Of a DNA stretch of 45,763 bases, positions 1 through 7,964 are shown piece after piece. Each line of letters begins with the position of its first letter. The stretch's first letter is position 1. Source of the DNA: Treponema sp. (GTDB lineage Bacteria > Spirochaetota > Spirochaetia > Treponematales > Breznakiellaceae); contig WRJO01000002.1 of the NCBI GenBank assembly GCA_009778545.1, forward strand, positions 1-45,763, written 5' to 3'. The position numbers and the translations under genes were made by a program. The notes below the pieces were generated by a model, which had not been told where the DNA came from, made no database searches, and worked only from the letters and a program-made list of their open reading frames with translations.

Positions 1-287
1 GGATAGGGGAGCAGGTCAAACGGGAACGGCTTGCCAGGATCATCGTTCAGCAGAAAAAGCACACGGGGATCCTGCTGAAAAAGCGGCTGGGCGCGCGGGA
101 ACGCGTTTTAATAGAGGGAATTTCACGAAAAAATGCCGATGAATTAGTAACACGCACTGAAAGGGATGAAATGGCTGTCGTCCCCGGCCCAGCCTCCATG
201 ATAGGATCATTCGCGGAAATCACCCTCTCAGGCCTTCGGGGAAACACTTTTCGAGCTAAAGAGGTACGGTTATGCCCTGGCGATTAA
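1..287 (+). CDS. miaB: MiaB-type tRNA methylthiotransferase, C-terminal fragment
   Basis: This frame is open from the window edge to TAA at 285-287 and encodes about 94 residues. It shows the end of a radical SAM methylthiotransferase: a basic helix (KRERLARIIVQQK) followed by a TRAM-like beta domain that carries the VLIEG strand and ends near GSFAEITLSGLRGNTF. MiaB adds a methylthio group to N6-isopentenyl-adenosine 37 of tRNAs. The catalytic domains lie outside the window, so RimO or MtaB cannot be excluded. The last 16 bases overlap the next gene, which suggests co-transcription and translational coupling. Confidence 0.65.
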   Translation, partial: IGEQVKRERLARIIVQQKKHTGILLKKRLGARERVLIEGISRKNADELVTRTERDEMAVVPGPASMIGSFAEITLSGLRGNTFRAKEVRLCPGD

Positions 288-547
288 TACAGTTTATTGT
301 TACTTTTATAATTTTTCTCCTGTTCATCATGCTTAATCTTGAAAACAAATGCGATATACACTTCGGCTTTGCAACTATTAAAGAAGTACCCGTTTTCCTG
401 ACGGTGTTTTCTTCGTTTATCGCCGGAATGCTCTGCGCGATTCCGTTTATCCGCAGCTTAAAGTCCCGGAAAAAGGGCGGGCAGCAGAAAGACGGCAGGC
501 AGGGCGGAAATCACGATGCCAATAACGGCAATTATGGGATTGACTAG
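272..547 (+). CDS. small LapA-like (DUF1049-type) inner-membrane protein
   Basis: The 91-residue protein has two predicted membrane helices: residues 6-21 (LIQFIVTFIIFLLFIM) and about 41-60 (VFLTVFSSFIAGMLCAI). A basic, Gly/Asn-rich cytoplasmic tail (KSRKKGGQQKDGRQGG) follows. Two helices separated by a short FGFATI-like strand resemble the LapA/DUF1049 family of lipopolysaccharide-assembly-associated membrane proteins; this rests on pattern only. It starts inside the end of the miaB-like gene and overlaps the SPOR gene downstream, so the three look like one transcript. Its role here is unknown. Confidence 0.6.
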   Translation: MPWRLIQFIVTFIIFLLFIMLNLENKCDIHFGFATIKEVPVFLTVFSSFIAGMLCAIPFIRSLKSRKKGGQQKDGRQGGNHDANNGNYGID

Positions 548-1505
548 CAGAAGCCGCACCGGCTTTTTGCTTGCCATTGTCCTGTTCCTTTTCGCGGGGA
601 ATGGGCTGTACCCGCAGAACGCCGCGCCGCTGGGCCAGTTGGGCACGGAGATACAGAAACTCGAACAAAAGCTGTCCCGTGCCGGGGTTTCCAGAACCGA
701 GCGACACGACGCCCAGGTGAGCCTTGCCCGCCTGCTGCAGCTGTCCGGCGACATTGCCGGCGCGGCGAACCGCTGGCTGGAAGCGGCCGCTTCCGATCCC
801 GGCGACGACAGCGCCCTCGTTTCCGGCGCTTTCTGCCTTGCCGCCACCGGCGAGTGGGACAGGGCCGTTTCCGCGCTCGGCCCGCTGCTCGCCGCCGGAG
901 GACGCAGCCCGGCCGCGCTGCAAGCCCGCTATCTGGAGGCCTGCCTGTACGCGCGGCTCTCCGGCAACGCATCTACCCTTGCCGCCTTTGCCGGCGACCC
1001 GGAATACGCCGCCCTGCACCCCCTTATCTACTACAGCCTCTGGCGCATTGCCGCCGAAAACCCCGCCGCAGGCAGCGCCGGAACATGGAAATCCCGCCTG
1101 CTGGACGAGTTTCCCCAAAGCCCCGAAGCCCGCGCGGCGGATACCCGAAAAACCGCCGTATCCGTCAGCGCGGTCCACAACCCGCTCTGGCTGCTCCTCC
1201 CCGGCGCGGCAAGCGCCGAACCAAGGCCCGCCGTACAGCCCGCGCCCGCCGCGAATACAGGAAGCGCCGCATCGTCAGGCGGAACTTCGTCAACAGTCCT
1301 GCAAACCGGCTTATTCGGCAGGGAAGCCAACGCCCGCGCCCAGGCCGAAGCCCTACGAAAGGCGGGCTATTCCGCATCGGTAACCCGCAGGATCGTCAAC
1401 AACGCCGAACATTGGGCGGTCACCGTCCCCGGCGGGCAAAATTCCAACAAAACCATCCAGGACCTAAAACGCGCCGGCTTCGACTCATTTCCTGTCAGAA
1501 ATTAG
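516..1505 (+). CDS. secreted TPR-like protein with C-terminal SPOR domain
   Basis: The 329-residue protein has an N-terminal signal peptide (hydrophobic FLLAIVLFLFAG, probable cleavage near LYPQ). Helical repeat sequence of TPR type covers about residues 60-200, followed by an Ala/Pro-rich linker (210-255). The last 69 residues form a SPOR domain, with VLQTGLFGREANARAQAEAL followed by the paired strand near WAVTVPGG. SPOR domains bind denuded septal peptidoglycan, so a periplasmic cell-wall or division role is likely. ATG 516 is preceded by AGGGCGG at good spacing; an in-frame ATG at 534 is possible. The gene overlaps the LapA-like gene by 32 bases. Confidence 0.75.
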   Translation: MPITAIMGLTSRSRTGFLLAIVLFLFAGNGLYPQNAAPLGQLGTEIQKLEQKLSRAGVSRTERHDAQVSLARLLQLSGDIAGAANRWLEAAASDPGDDSALVSGAFCLAATGEWDRAVSALGPLLAAGGRSPAALQARYLEACLYARLSGNASTLAAFAGDPEYAALHPLIYYSLWRIAAENPAAGSAGTWKSRLLDEFPQSPEARAADTRKTAVSVSAVHNPLWLLLPGAASAEPRPAVQPAPAANTGSAASSGGTSSTVLQTGLFGREANARAQAEALRKAGYSASVTRRIVNNAEHWAVTVPGGQNSNKTIQDLKRAGFDSFPVRN

Positions 1506-1520
1506 TTTCCAATATTTATC

Positions 1521-1617
1521 GCACAGAGGCTCAGAGGCACGGAGGAAGACAGGGGATTAGCGGTCTGTGGCCATCCTAACTTTCTATTAATTCGGTGCCT
1601 TTGTGCCTCCGTGAGAG
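1521..1617. repeat. dispersed GAGGCACAGAGG hairpin repeat, copy A
   Basis: The left arm (GCACAGAGGCTCAGAGGCACGG) is mirrored by a right arm that reads GGTGCCTTTGTGCCTCCGTGAG, with about 48 bases between them. The interior (AGACAGGGGATTAGCGGTCTG and neighbours) reappears in reverse orientation in the copy at 28500-28605, so this is one element family and not chance. It lies between the SPOR gene and the diacylglycerol kinase gene. Confidence 0.8.
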
Positions 1618-1633
1618 TTGATACGAGAATTTA

Positions 1634-1663
1634 TTGATTAAATTGCAAAATTCGTGATAAAAT
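1634..1663 (+). promoter_or_regulatory. putative promoter giving a leaderless dgk transcript
   Basis: TTGATT (1634-1639), an 18-base spacer and TAAAAT (1658-1663). The ATG of the kinase follows after exactly six bases and there is no Shine-Dalgarno sequence, so transcription would begin at or next to the start codon. Confidence 0.45.
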
Positions 1664-1669
1664 GGATGC

Positions 1670-2599
1670 ATGACCGCGCAAGGGAAACTGTGGGTTGTTC
1701 TCAATCCAACGGCAGGAAAGGGAAAGGCGGCAAAGCAGCAGCCCGTAATTGAGCGCTATTTACGCGAACATGGGCGCGATTTTGAAATATTCCTGACAAA
1801 AGGGCCGGGCGACGCGCTGAATATCGCCCACGGGCTGCCGCTGAGAGATGGCGACGCGGTAATTGCCGCCGGAGGCGACGGAACCTGCAACGAGGTCGTC
1901 AACGGGCTTTTAACGCGGCCGTTTTCGCACGGCAAGACTCCTATTTTCGGAGTTCTTCCCATCGGCAGGGGCAATGATTTTTCCTCTACGCCGGGGATAC
2001 CCACCGACATCGAAAAAGCCCTGGATATGCTGGCAGCCGGAAAACTGTCGCCGTTGGATGTAGGGCTGGTAAAAGGGGGCTTTTACCCCAATGGCCGCTA
2101 TTTTATCAACGGCCTGGGCATTGGCTTTGACACGAAGGTCGGGTTTGACGCAGCGAAGCTGAAAATTAAAAGCGGCCTTGCGTATGTGGTCGGCGCGCTG
2201 ATCAATATCATCCGCTACGATCCCTCCCCGGTAATGCACATTCGCTACGACAACACGGAGATGACGCTTCCCGCAGCGATTGTTTCAATCGTAAACGGCA
2301 GGCGCATGGGCGGCAGCTTTTACATGGGGCCGAACGCCCTGCTGGACGACGGACTCTTTGACATCTGCTGTGTGCGCCGTCCCCCTACCCGCCTTAAGCT
2401 GATCAAGATCGTTCTGCACTACCCGAAAGGAACCCAGGGTCAGTGCGAAGGTGTGTACACCGACAGGGCCGCCAGCTTTCACCTGAAAGCTCTGGAAGGA
2501 GGCATGGCCGCCCACTGCGACGGGGAAACGGTTTGCTACGACGGCAGGGAGCTGGAGATTTCCTGCATTCCCGGAGCGCTGTGGCTAATAGGGATGTAG
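1670..2599 (+). CDS. diacylglycerol kinase / lipid kinase (DagK/YegS/BmrU family)
   Basis: This 309-residue soluble lipid kinase phosphorylates diacylglycerol or a related lipid to a phosphatidate-type product at the membrane. The nucleotide-binding motif GGDGTCNEVVNGL lies at about residues 66-78, the N-terminal strand motif VVLNPTAGKGKA at 9-20, and the family GRGNDF motif at about 104-109. The length is normal for the family. It is followed after one base by an acyltransferase gene and then a HAD phosphatase, so the three probably act in phosphatidate and lysophosphatidate turnover. The start has no ribosome binding site but follows a -10-like box by six bases. Confidence 0.88.
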   Translation: MTAQGKLWVVLNPTAGKGKAAKQQPVIERYLREHGRDFEIFLTKGPGDALNIAHGLPLRDGDAVIAAGGDGTCNEVVNGLLTRPFSHGKTPIFGVLPIGRGNDFSSTPGIPTDIEKALDMLAAGKLSPLDVGLVKGGFYPNGRYFINGLGIGFDTKVGFDAAKLKIKSGLAYVVGALINIIRYDPSPVMHIRYDNTEMTLPAAIVSIVNGRRMGGSFYMGPNALLDDGLFDICCVRRPPTRLKLIKIVLHYPKGTQGQCEGVYTDRAASFHLKALEGGMAAHCDGETVCYDGRELEISCIPGALWLIGM

Positions 2600-2600
2600 C

Positions 2601-3278
2601 ATGGGCCTGCGGCGGGTAGCGGTCACCCACATACTCAAAGGGCTGCTTAACGCCCTTTGCAGAATTGACTGCCGCGAATACGTCGATGCGCTGTCAAAAA
2701 ACAAACCCCTGCTCGTGGCATTTAACCACGTTAATTTTCTTGAAGTGCCGATCCTGATTACCCACAGCTACCCCCTGCACGTAACCGGCCTGGTAAAATC
2801 GGAAACCTGGAAAAACCCCATTTTCGCGTTCCTGTTTAACACCTACCGGGCGATTCCCATCGACCGGACCAAATCGTTTGTCGAAGCGTTCCGGCATGTG
2901 CGCGAAGCGATAGACAAGGGCTTCTACATGTGCATCGCCCCGGAGGGAACGCGGAGCAAAAACGGCGTTTTGGGCAGGGGAAAGGCGGGCATCGTCCAGC
3001 TTTCCCTTGAGATGGATGTGCCGATACTGCCGGTGGCCCACCACGGCGGGGAGCGCATATGGGAGAACATGCGCCGTTTCCGCAGAACCCCGTTTTTTAT
3101 CAGGGCGGGCCGGCCGTTCAAGATACGGTTTGTGGGCAGCCCGGACCGAAAGGAACGGGAGGAAATAATGGACGAAGTGATGGGCCAGATGGCGCGCCTT
3201 TTGCCCGGGGAAATGAGGGGCGTGTATGCCGAACACGCCGAACGCGAATGTAAGTACCTGGAATTTATCAATCAATGA
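2601..3278 (+). CDS. plsC: 1-acyl-sn-glycerol-3-phosphate acyltransferase (PlsC family)
   Basis: This 225-residue protein belongs to the PlsC/LPLAT family, which acylates lysophosphatidate to phosphatidate on the cytoplasmic face of the membrane. Visible motifs are the block I equivalent NHVNFLE (about residues 42-48), PIDR of block II, and APEGTRSKNG of block III (about 113-122). Block I normally reads HX4D; here the acidic partner is Glu (H-V-N-F-L-E), a conservative but uncommon change. The gene starts one base after the lipid kinase and its stop overlaps the ATG of the HAD-IB gene by four bases, indicating one operon. Confidence 0.85.
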   Translation: MGLRRVAVTHILKGLLNALCRIDCREYVDALSKNKPLLVAFNHVNFLEVPILITHSYPLHVTGLVKSETWKNPIFAFLFNTYRAIPIDRTKSFVEAFRHVREAIDKGFYMCIAPEGTRSKNGVLGRGKAGIVQLSLEMDVPILPVAHHGGERIWENMRRFRRTPFFIRAGRPFKIRFVGSPDRKEREEIMDEVMGQMARLLPGEMRGVYAEHAERECKYLEFINQ

Positions 3279-3934
3279 TACACATCTTTGATGTTGACAA
3301 TACCGTCATACAAAAAACCAGCGCATGGTACTTCCTGCTGGAAGCGCTGAACGAAGGGGTAGTCCGTTTTTCGCAGGTACGCCGCCTTCCCCTGGAATGG
3401 CTGAAGTATAAAATTGGCCGCCCCAACATGGATTTTATTGAAGATGCCGTAAAACACCTTGCCGGAATCGAAAAAAGCGTGCTGGAACAGACGGCGCAGA
3501 ACTGCTTTGAGCGGCGGATTAAGCCCAGGATCTTCACCGGCGCGGCAGAGCTTATCGGCGAACTGCTGGCGCGGGGCGAGCGGGTCATCTTTGCCACCTC
3601 TACCCTTGACATAATCGTACAGCCGCTGGAACGATATCTGGCCGTTGAATGTTCGCTAGCAAGCGAGCTGGAATTCTCGGATGGCAGAACTACGGGAAGG
3701 CTCTGCGGGAGCAGCCTATTCGGCGGCAAGAAGAAAGACGCGGCTGTGGCCTGGCTTGAGGCAAACGGGCTGCCGGCGGCCGATGTTTGTTTTTACTCGG
3801 ATTCCTACACCGACCTGCCCCTTCTGGAATTTTGCGGCCGCGCTGCGGCGGTTAACCCCGACCGGTTCCTGGCAAAAAAGGCGAAAAAGCACGGCTGGGA
3901 GATTCTGCGGTTTACCCAAATCACCGGAAAATAG
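3275..3934 (+). CDS. HAD-superfamily subfamily IB phosphatase
   Basis: The 219-residue protein has all HAD motifs: motif I DVDNT (residues 5-9, nucleophile Asp and general acid Asp), motif II with TSTLD (about 109-113), a conserved Lys region near KKKDAAVAW, and motif IV SDSYTDLPLL. The subfamily IB cap is the helical insert after motif I. Members dephosphorylate phosphoserine or lipid and sugar phosphates. HAD-IB proteins are often adjacent or fused to PlsC acyltransferases, which fits this ATGA-coupled gene; the substrate is inferred to be a small phosphate or phospholipid intermediate. Confidence 0.85.
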   Translation: MIHIFDVDNTVIQKTSAWYFLLEALNEGVVRFSQVRRLPLEWLKYKIGRPNMDFIEDAVKHLAGIEKSVLEQTAQNCFERRIKPRIFTGAAELIGELLARGERVIFATSTLDIIVQPLERYLAVECSLASELEFSDGRTTGRLCGSSLFGGKKKDAAVAWLEANGLPAADVCFYSDSYTDLPLLEFCGRAAAVNPDRFLAKKAKKHGWEILRFTQITGK

Positions 3935-3992
3935 AACAAAAAGCCGGTTCAGTCTTCCCCTGGAAGGCATATGTTGCTACTATAGGAGTATA

Positions 3993-5183
3993 ATGAAAGA
4001 AAATATCGCCGTTCTTCCACTTTTATTCACAAAAGCGATTGGCCTCTCCGCAAAGATGCTTTACGGCTTTTACAGAGTCGGAAAAACACGCATGTTTCCG
4101 AAACATGATTTTAATTACGACCATTTTAAGAACCTCGGCCTTGTGTATTTCAAGCTGACACCGGCATGCAACCTCCGCTGCGTCATGTGCGGGCAGTTCG
4201 GCGACAAGGGCGTTATGAAGGACTGCATCGCCGAAGAAACCAAAAAGACCCTCCCGCTGGAACAGTGGAAGAAATTTATCGACGAGATTGCCCCGCAGCG
4301 GCCGGTAACCTATATCTGGGGAGGCGAGCCGTTTCTCTACCCCGACCTCTTTCCCCTGGCGCGGTACATGGTGCAGAAGGGCCTGTATGTAAGCGTGAAC
4401 ACCAACGGGACGCTGATGGAACGCCATGCCGAGGAAATTGTGCGGGACAAGTGGAGCACGATTTTTGTCTCGCTGGACGCGTTCCGCGACGTAAACGACT
4501 CGCTGCGGGGCGCGGGCGCGTATGACAAGGTTATCGCCGGATTTAACGCCATCAACCGGGAAAAGAAAAAACAAAAATCAAATTATCCTGTTTTGGGGCT
4601 TGTTACCGTGGTAACCAACCGCAATTACCTCGACCTTGCCAACCTTGCCGAAGCAAGCCGGGAGTACGACATCGAACTGCACATGATTAACCTGGGCACC
4701 TATACCAACGACAGCATCGTCGCCACCCAGCGGCAATTTATGCGGGAAAAGCTCGACACGGACATAGACTGCCTTGAAGGCTACAACACCGGCTACAACC
4801 TGGGCATCGACGCACAGAAGTTCCACGAAATTCTACAGGATATCCAGAATAAAAATTACGGCCACCCGATAATTACCGTGCCGACTCTGAACCCCGAAAA
4901 AACCCATACCTATTACGCAGAACTGGAAACGCCTGTGCGAAACCACTGCATCGTCCCCTGGTGCCAGACAAACATCAACTACAACGGCGACGTGCATTTC
5001 TGCGCCGACTATCCCGACTACATCCTCGGCAACATAACCCAGCAGCCGTTCAGGGAAATTTACAACGGGGAACGCGCCAACAAATTCCGTAAAACGATCC
5101 ACGAGTGCGAAGGGGGAATGTTCCCCGGCTGCCTGCGCTGCTATCAGAACATGCTGTTCGGCAAGAAAATAAAGGGGTATTAG
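3993..5183 (+). CDS. radical SAM protein with SPASM domain
   Basis: The 396-residue protein carries the radical SAM cluster motif CNLRCVMC (CxxxCxxC) at about residues 56-63, then GGEP and NTNG motifs of the partial TIM barrel. The C-terminal cysteine-rich SPASM segment (CIVPWC, FCADYPDY, then CEGGMFPGCLRC) binds auxiliary iron-sulfur clusters. ATG 3993 is chosen because TAGGAG lies at 3983-3988; a longer frame upstream overlaps the HAD gene out of phase. SPASM proteins modify peptides, enzymes or small molecules. No precursor peptide is visible next to it, so the substrate is unknown. It may be read with the lipid cluster. Confidence 0.85.
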   Translation: MKENIAVLPLLFTKAIGLSAKMLYGFYRVGKTRMFPKHDFNYDHFKNLGLVYFKLTPACNLRCVMCGQFGDKGVMKDCIAEETKKTLPLEQWKKFIDEIAPQRPVTYIWGGEPFLYPDLFPLARYMVQKGLYVSVNTNGTLMERHAEEIVRDKWSTIFVSLDAFRDVNDSLRGAGAYDKVIAGFNAINREKKKQKSNYPVLGLVTVVTNRNYLDLANLAEASREYDIELHMINLGTYTNDSIVATQRQFMREKLDTDIDCLEGYNTGYNLGIDAQKFHEILQDIQNKNYGHPIITVPTLNPEKTHTYYAELETPVRNHCIVPWCQTNINYNGDVHFCADYPDYILGNITQQPFREIYNGERANKFRKTIHECEGGMFPGCLRCYQNMLFGKKIKGY

Positions 5184-5213
5184 GCACTGCCCGATTGGGG
5201 CGCCGATTGGGAC

Positions 5214-5242
5214 TTGACAAAATCCGAATCATACGGCATTGT
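5214..5242 (+). promoter_or_regulatory. putative sigma-70 promoter of the DksA-like gene
   Basis: Perfect -35 TTGACA (5214-5219), 17-base spacer, -10-like CATTGT (5237-5242), followed by AAGGAG at 5257-5262 and the start codon at 5272. Confidence 0.5.
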
Positions 5243-5271
5243 ACCGGTGATTAAAAAAGGAGATGGTGATA

Positions 5272-5925
5272 ATGGCAGTTGAAAAAAAGGGTGAAAAAGA
5301 GAAAAAAACCGGAAAGGTAGCGGGCAAAGCTTCGGGAAAGGCTGCCGGCAAGGCACCTGCCAAAACTGCCGGTAAAGCAGCCGGTAAAACAGCAGACAAG
5401 GCCGGCGGAAAGGCCCCGGCAAAAACGACGGCAAAGGCCCCCGCAAAATCATCAGCCAAAACTCCGCCCAAGCCTCAGATCAAGGCCGGCGCTTCGGGCA
5501 AGACGCAGGCCAAAACACCTGCCGCAACGGCAGCCAAAGAGAAAAAAGTCCGGCAACCCGCCCCAAAGGACCTGCACGCTTTTACCGAAAAGATGGAACA
5601 GTCCCTGCAGGAACTGAAAGCGGAAATTGTCGAAAACCTAATCGCGAACAGCAACGACTTCAAGGAAATTGTCGAGGGAATGGATCCCAAAGACCTTGCG
5701 GATATCGCATCTGACGACATAGACAGGAAAATGATAGAAGCCCTTGGCTCGCAGGAGCTTAAGCGGCTCAAACTGATAGACTCCGCCCTTACCAGGATAA
5801 AGCAGGGAAAATACGGCATTTGCATAAAATGCGAGAAGCACATCCCCCAAAAGCGGCTGGAAGCTATTCCCTATGCCCTGATGTGTATTGACTGCAAATC
5901 CGAAGAAGAACGCCGTAACAGGTAG
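5272..5925 (+). CDS. TraR/DksA-type zinc-finger regulator with histone-H1-like N-terminal tail
   Basis: The 217-residue protein has two parts. Residues 1 to about 100 are a Lys/Ala/Pro-rich, disordered, histone-H1-like tail with repeated K(A/T)AGKA units. The rest is a helical segment ending in a four-cysteine zinc finger (C184, C187, C205, C208) with the family CIKC...CIDC layout. DksA/TraR proteins insert into the RNA polymerase secondary channel and tune initiation. The tail suggests added DNA or RNA binding. ATG 5272 is preferred over ATG 5263 because AAGGAG abuts the latter and lies nine bases from the former. Confidence 0.82.
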   Translation: MAVEKKGEKEKKTGKVAGKASGKAAGKAPAKTAGKAAGKTADKAGGKAPAKTTAKAPAKSSAKTPPKPQIKAGASGKTQAKTPAATAAKEKKVRQPAPKDLHAFTEKMEQSLQELKAEIVENLIANSNDFKEIVEGMDPKDLADIASDDIDRKMIEALGSQELKRLKLIDSALTRIKQGKYGICIKCEKHIPQKRLEAIPYALMCIDCKSEEERRNR

Positions 5926-5950
5926 TGGTTAGTGCTACACTAACCACTAC
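5922..5950. terminator. 13-bp perfect hairpin between convergent genes
   Basis: GTAGTGGTTAGTG, a three-base loop (CTA) and its exact complement. It overlaps the DksA stop and precedes the end of groES, so it can serve both strands; the following T-rich tract is weak. The same GGTTAGTG unit recurs as tandem repeats at 27360-27392. Confidence 0.55.
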
Positions 5951-5960
5951 TCACTTCTTC

Positions 5961-6227
5961 CTATTCGACGACTGCGATAATGTCGGCCATTTTGAGAATG
6001 AGGTGTTCTTCCCCGTTGATTTTGATTTGGGTTCCGGCGTACTTGTCGTACATCACTTTCTGACCGGCTTTGACCTTGATTACTTCCTTGTCGTCACCGA
6101 CCTCTACCACCAGGCCCTGCTGGGTCTTTTCCTGGGCGGTATCGGGGATGATTATCCCTCCGGCGGTCTTTGCCTCATTTTTCTCCAGTTTCACCATGAC
6201 ACGGTCTGCCAAAGGTTTTACCTTCAT
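5961..6227 (-). CDS. groES: co-chaperonin GroES
   Basis: The 88-residue protein begins MKVKPLADRVMVKLE and contains the mobile-loop region (AKTAGGIIIPDTAQEKTQQG) and the beta-barrel core with GQKVMYDKYAG and the LKMADIIAV end typical of GroES. It caps the GroEL folding chamber in the cytoplasm. A strong ribosome binding site (GGAGG) lies just upstream. No groEL gene is adjacent; the next gene upstream is a TPR protein, 93 bases away. No CIRCE operator is visible, so control of the heat-shock type cannot be argued from this sequence. Confidence 0.95.
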   Translation of the reverse strand: MKVKPLADRVMVKLEKNEAKTAGGIIIPDTAQEKTQQGLVVEVGDDKEVIKVKAGQKVMYDKYAGTQIKINGEEHLILKMADIIAVVE

Positions 6228-6320
6228 TTCTTATCCTCCGTTCGAGTAAATTGCGTCGCTGCTTTGCATTGACTTCAGGCTAAATATACAAAAAACGGCA
6301 TTTTAGGTCAAGATTTGATT

Positions 6321-7964
6321 TTACAAACGGCCCAATTCCATGCGCGCCCGCAGGTTGTCGGGGTTAAGGTCGAGGGCATATTCCAGCGCAAGGCGGCTTT
6401 CCTCCGTCCTGCCCTGGGTCATGTAGCAGCGGGCGATTCGGTGCTGGATGAGCGACGCCGTCTCGCGCCATCCGCTGTCGGGGGCAGACTCCAGAAGCGC
6501 CTGAAAAGCCTTTTCGTAGTTTGCCCGTGCCTGTGCCGGGGCATGGCGCGACTCCAGGACGCGGCCAAGGTTGGCCAATGCCTCCCAGGGGGCATTTTCC
6601 CCGCCAGAGGCAGCAAGGGCGTTCTCCGCCGCGTCCAGATTGCCCTCGCGGATAAAGGCCAGCGCGTCATGCACCTGCTTCCACTGCCCGTTAAAACCAT
6701 GCCGCGCGGCGGTCCTCAGCAGCAGGGCGCTTTCGCCGAAGCTGCGGTGCAGGTCAAAGTACCACGCCGCCCACCGGTACAGGCCCTCTTCCAGCGGGAA
6801 ACGTTCCAAAAGCATCCATGATTCGGCGATGGTACGGCCTGTTTCGGCGATCTCGGAGCGCCTTCTGACAATTTCCAGGTCGATAAGGGGATCGCGGGGG
6901 CTTATCGGGTCCCGCTCGGCGCCGAGGAGCGTCACCGCCCGCTGAGCATCCAGAAGGCGGCTATAGTGGATAAGGCCAAAGTCGCGGCAGGCGTCGTAGG
7001 TCTCGGCGGCGACCAGGCGCTGGTACAGGGCGGCGGCTTCCTCGCCGTCTTCCGCAGTTAGGGCAAGGTTGTACAAGGCCCGGTTTTCCGGGATGCCGTC
7101 GCCCTGCAGGACAGCCCAAATGCTGCGGGCGCTGTCGGGATACCCGGCAAGCCACAAAGCGTCCGCCTGCCGGCTCAGGGCCGCCTCGTCGTCCAAAAGG
7201 GAGAATAGTTCAGCCGAGCGCAGCATGGTTCCAAAGTCGTAGAAAAATTCGGCAGCCAGCCGGATAAGGGCGGGCGAAGGAGAACCGGCAAGCGCGTACT
7301 CAATGCCGCCGGATGCGCCCGGAATGTCCCCGGCGAAAATTTTCAGAATGATCGCGTCGGCGGCTATGGCCTGGGTGCCTTCGGTTCCGGCAGCATCGTA
7401 TGAATATCCGGCAGGCAGGCAGGCTGATGCCGTAAGGGGATCGCGGAAATCGCCGAGCAGCACATGGAGGCTCAGGTCGATCGGGGCAAAGCGCGGCTCA
7501 AAAAACAGCGGAAGCATCGCCCGCAGTTCCGCCGCGTCTTCCCGCGTTATGGCGGAGTCGTGGACAATGGCTGCGGCGGCTACAGCGGCAATCGGCGCGG
7601 AATGGGGAAAGGCAAGCGCGGCGCGGCGCGACGACTGGACATAAGCCTGTTTGAAGCGGAAATCAAAGCCCGCCATCTGCCGGCGGCGTTTTAGAATCGA
7701 AAGCCAGGACTCAACCCCCTGCACCTGCTTTTCCAGCCTGGTAAGCTCATTTTCAAAGCGGTCAAGGTCCTGGCGCAGCGTCCCCTCTTCCAGGGCCCGC
7801 CGGTATTGGTAATCGTATTGCCCAAGAAGCCGGGAGAACCTGCTTTCCTGTTCGCCTGTGACAACCCGGCCCGTAATGTATATGCCGGCAAGGGCTGCGC
7901 CGAGGATCAGCGCCAGCATGAAGCCGGAAAAGATCGTAGTTTTCAGGACGAAGTTGCTGTTCAT
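6321..7964 (-). CDS. membrane-anchored TPR-repeat protein
   Basis: The 547-residue protein has one N-terminal membrane helix or uncleaved signal anchor (residues 11-31, IFSGFMLALILGAALAGIYI), a short coiled-coil (about 55-90), then mostly helical repeat sequence. Clear TPR-like units are near the C-terminus (NLGRVLESRHAPAQARANYE, and the unit ending LEYALDLNPDNLRARMELG). The repeats probably form a periplasmic scaffold. Its start overlaps the end of nusB (ATGA), placing it in a surA-nusB-TPR transcript. No enzyme motif is seen; the partner is unknown. Confidence 0.75.
   Translation of the reverse strand: MNSNFVLKTTIFSGFMLALILGAALAGIYITGRVVTGEQESRFSRLLGQYDYQYRRALEEGTLRQDLDRFENELTRLEKQVQGVESWLSILKRRRQMAGFDFRFKQAYVQSSRRAALAFPHSAPIAAVAAAAIVHDSAITREDAAELRAMLPLFFEPRFAPIDLSLHVLLGDFRDPLTASACLPAGYSYDAAGTEGTQAIAADAIILKIFAGDIPGASGGIEYALAGSPSPALIRLAAEFFYDFGTMLRSAELFSLLDDEAALSRQADALWLAGYPDSARSIWAVLQGDGIPENRALYNLALTAEDGEEAAALYQRLVAAETYDACRDFGLIHYSRLLDAQRAVTLLGAERDPISPRDPLIDLEIVRRRSEIAETGRTIAESWMLLERFPLEEGLYRWAAWYFDLHRSFGESALLLRTAARHGFNGQWKQVHDALAFIREGNLDAAENALAASGGENAPWEALANLGRVLESRHAPAQARANYEKAFQALLESAPDSGWRETASLIQHRIARCYMTQGRTEESRLALEYALDLNPDNLRARMELGRL

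Noticed and set aside
447-1178. Long antisense open frames across GC-rich genes (also 8108-9484, 20654-21841, 25697-26632)
   Set aside because: They mirror genes with clear families on the other strand, have low-complexity or unnatural composition and no ribosome binding sites.
3993-5183. RiPP maturase with precursor peptide
   Set aside because: The SPASM domain allows it, but no small Cys- or Gly-rich precursor frame with a ribosome binding site was seen next to it.
5961-6300. CIRCE heat-shock operator upstream of groES
   Set aside because: No TTAGCACTC inverted repeat is present.
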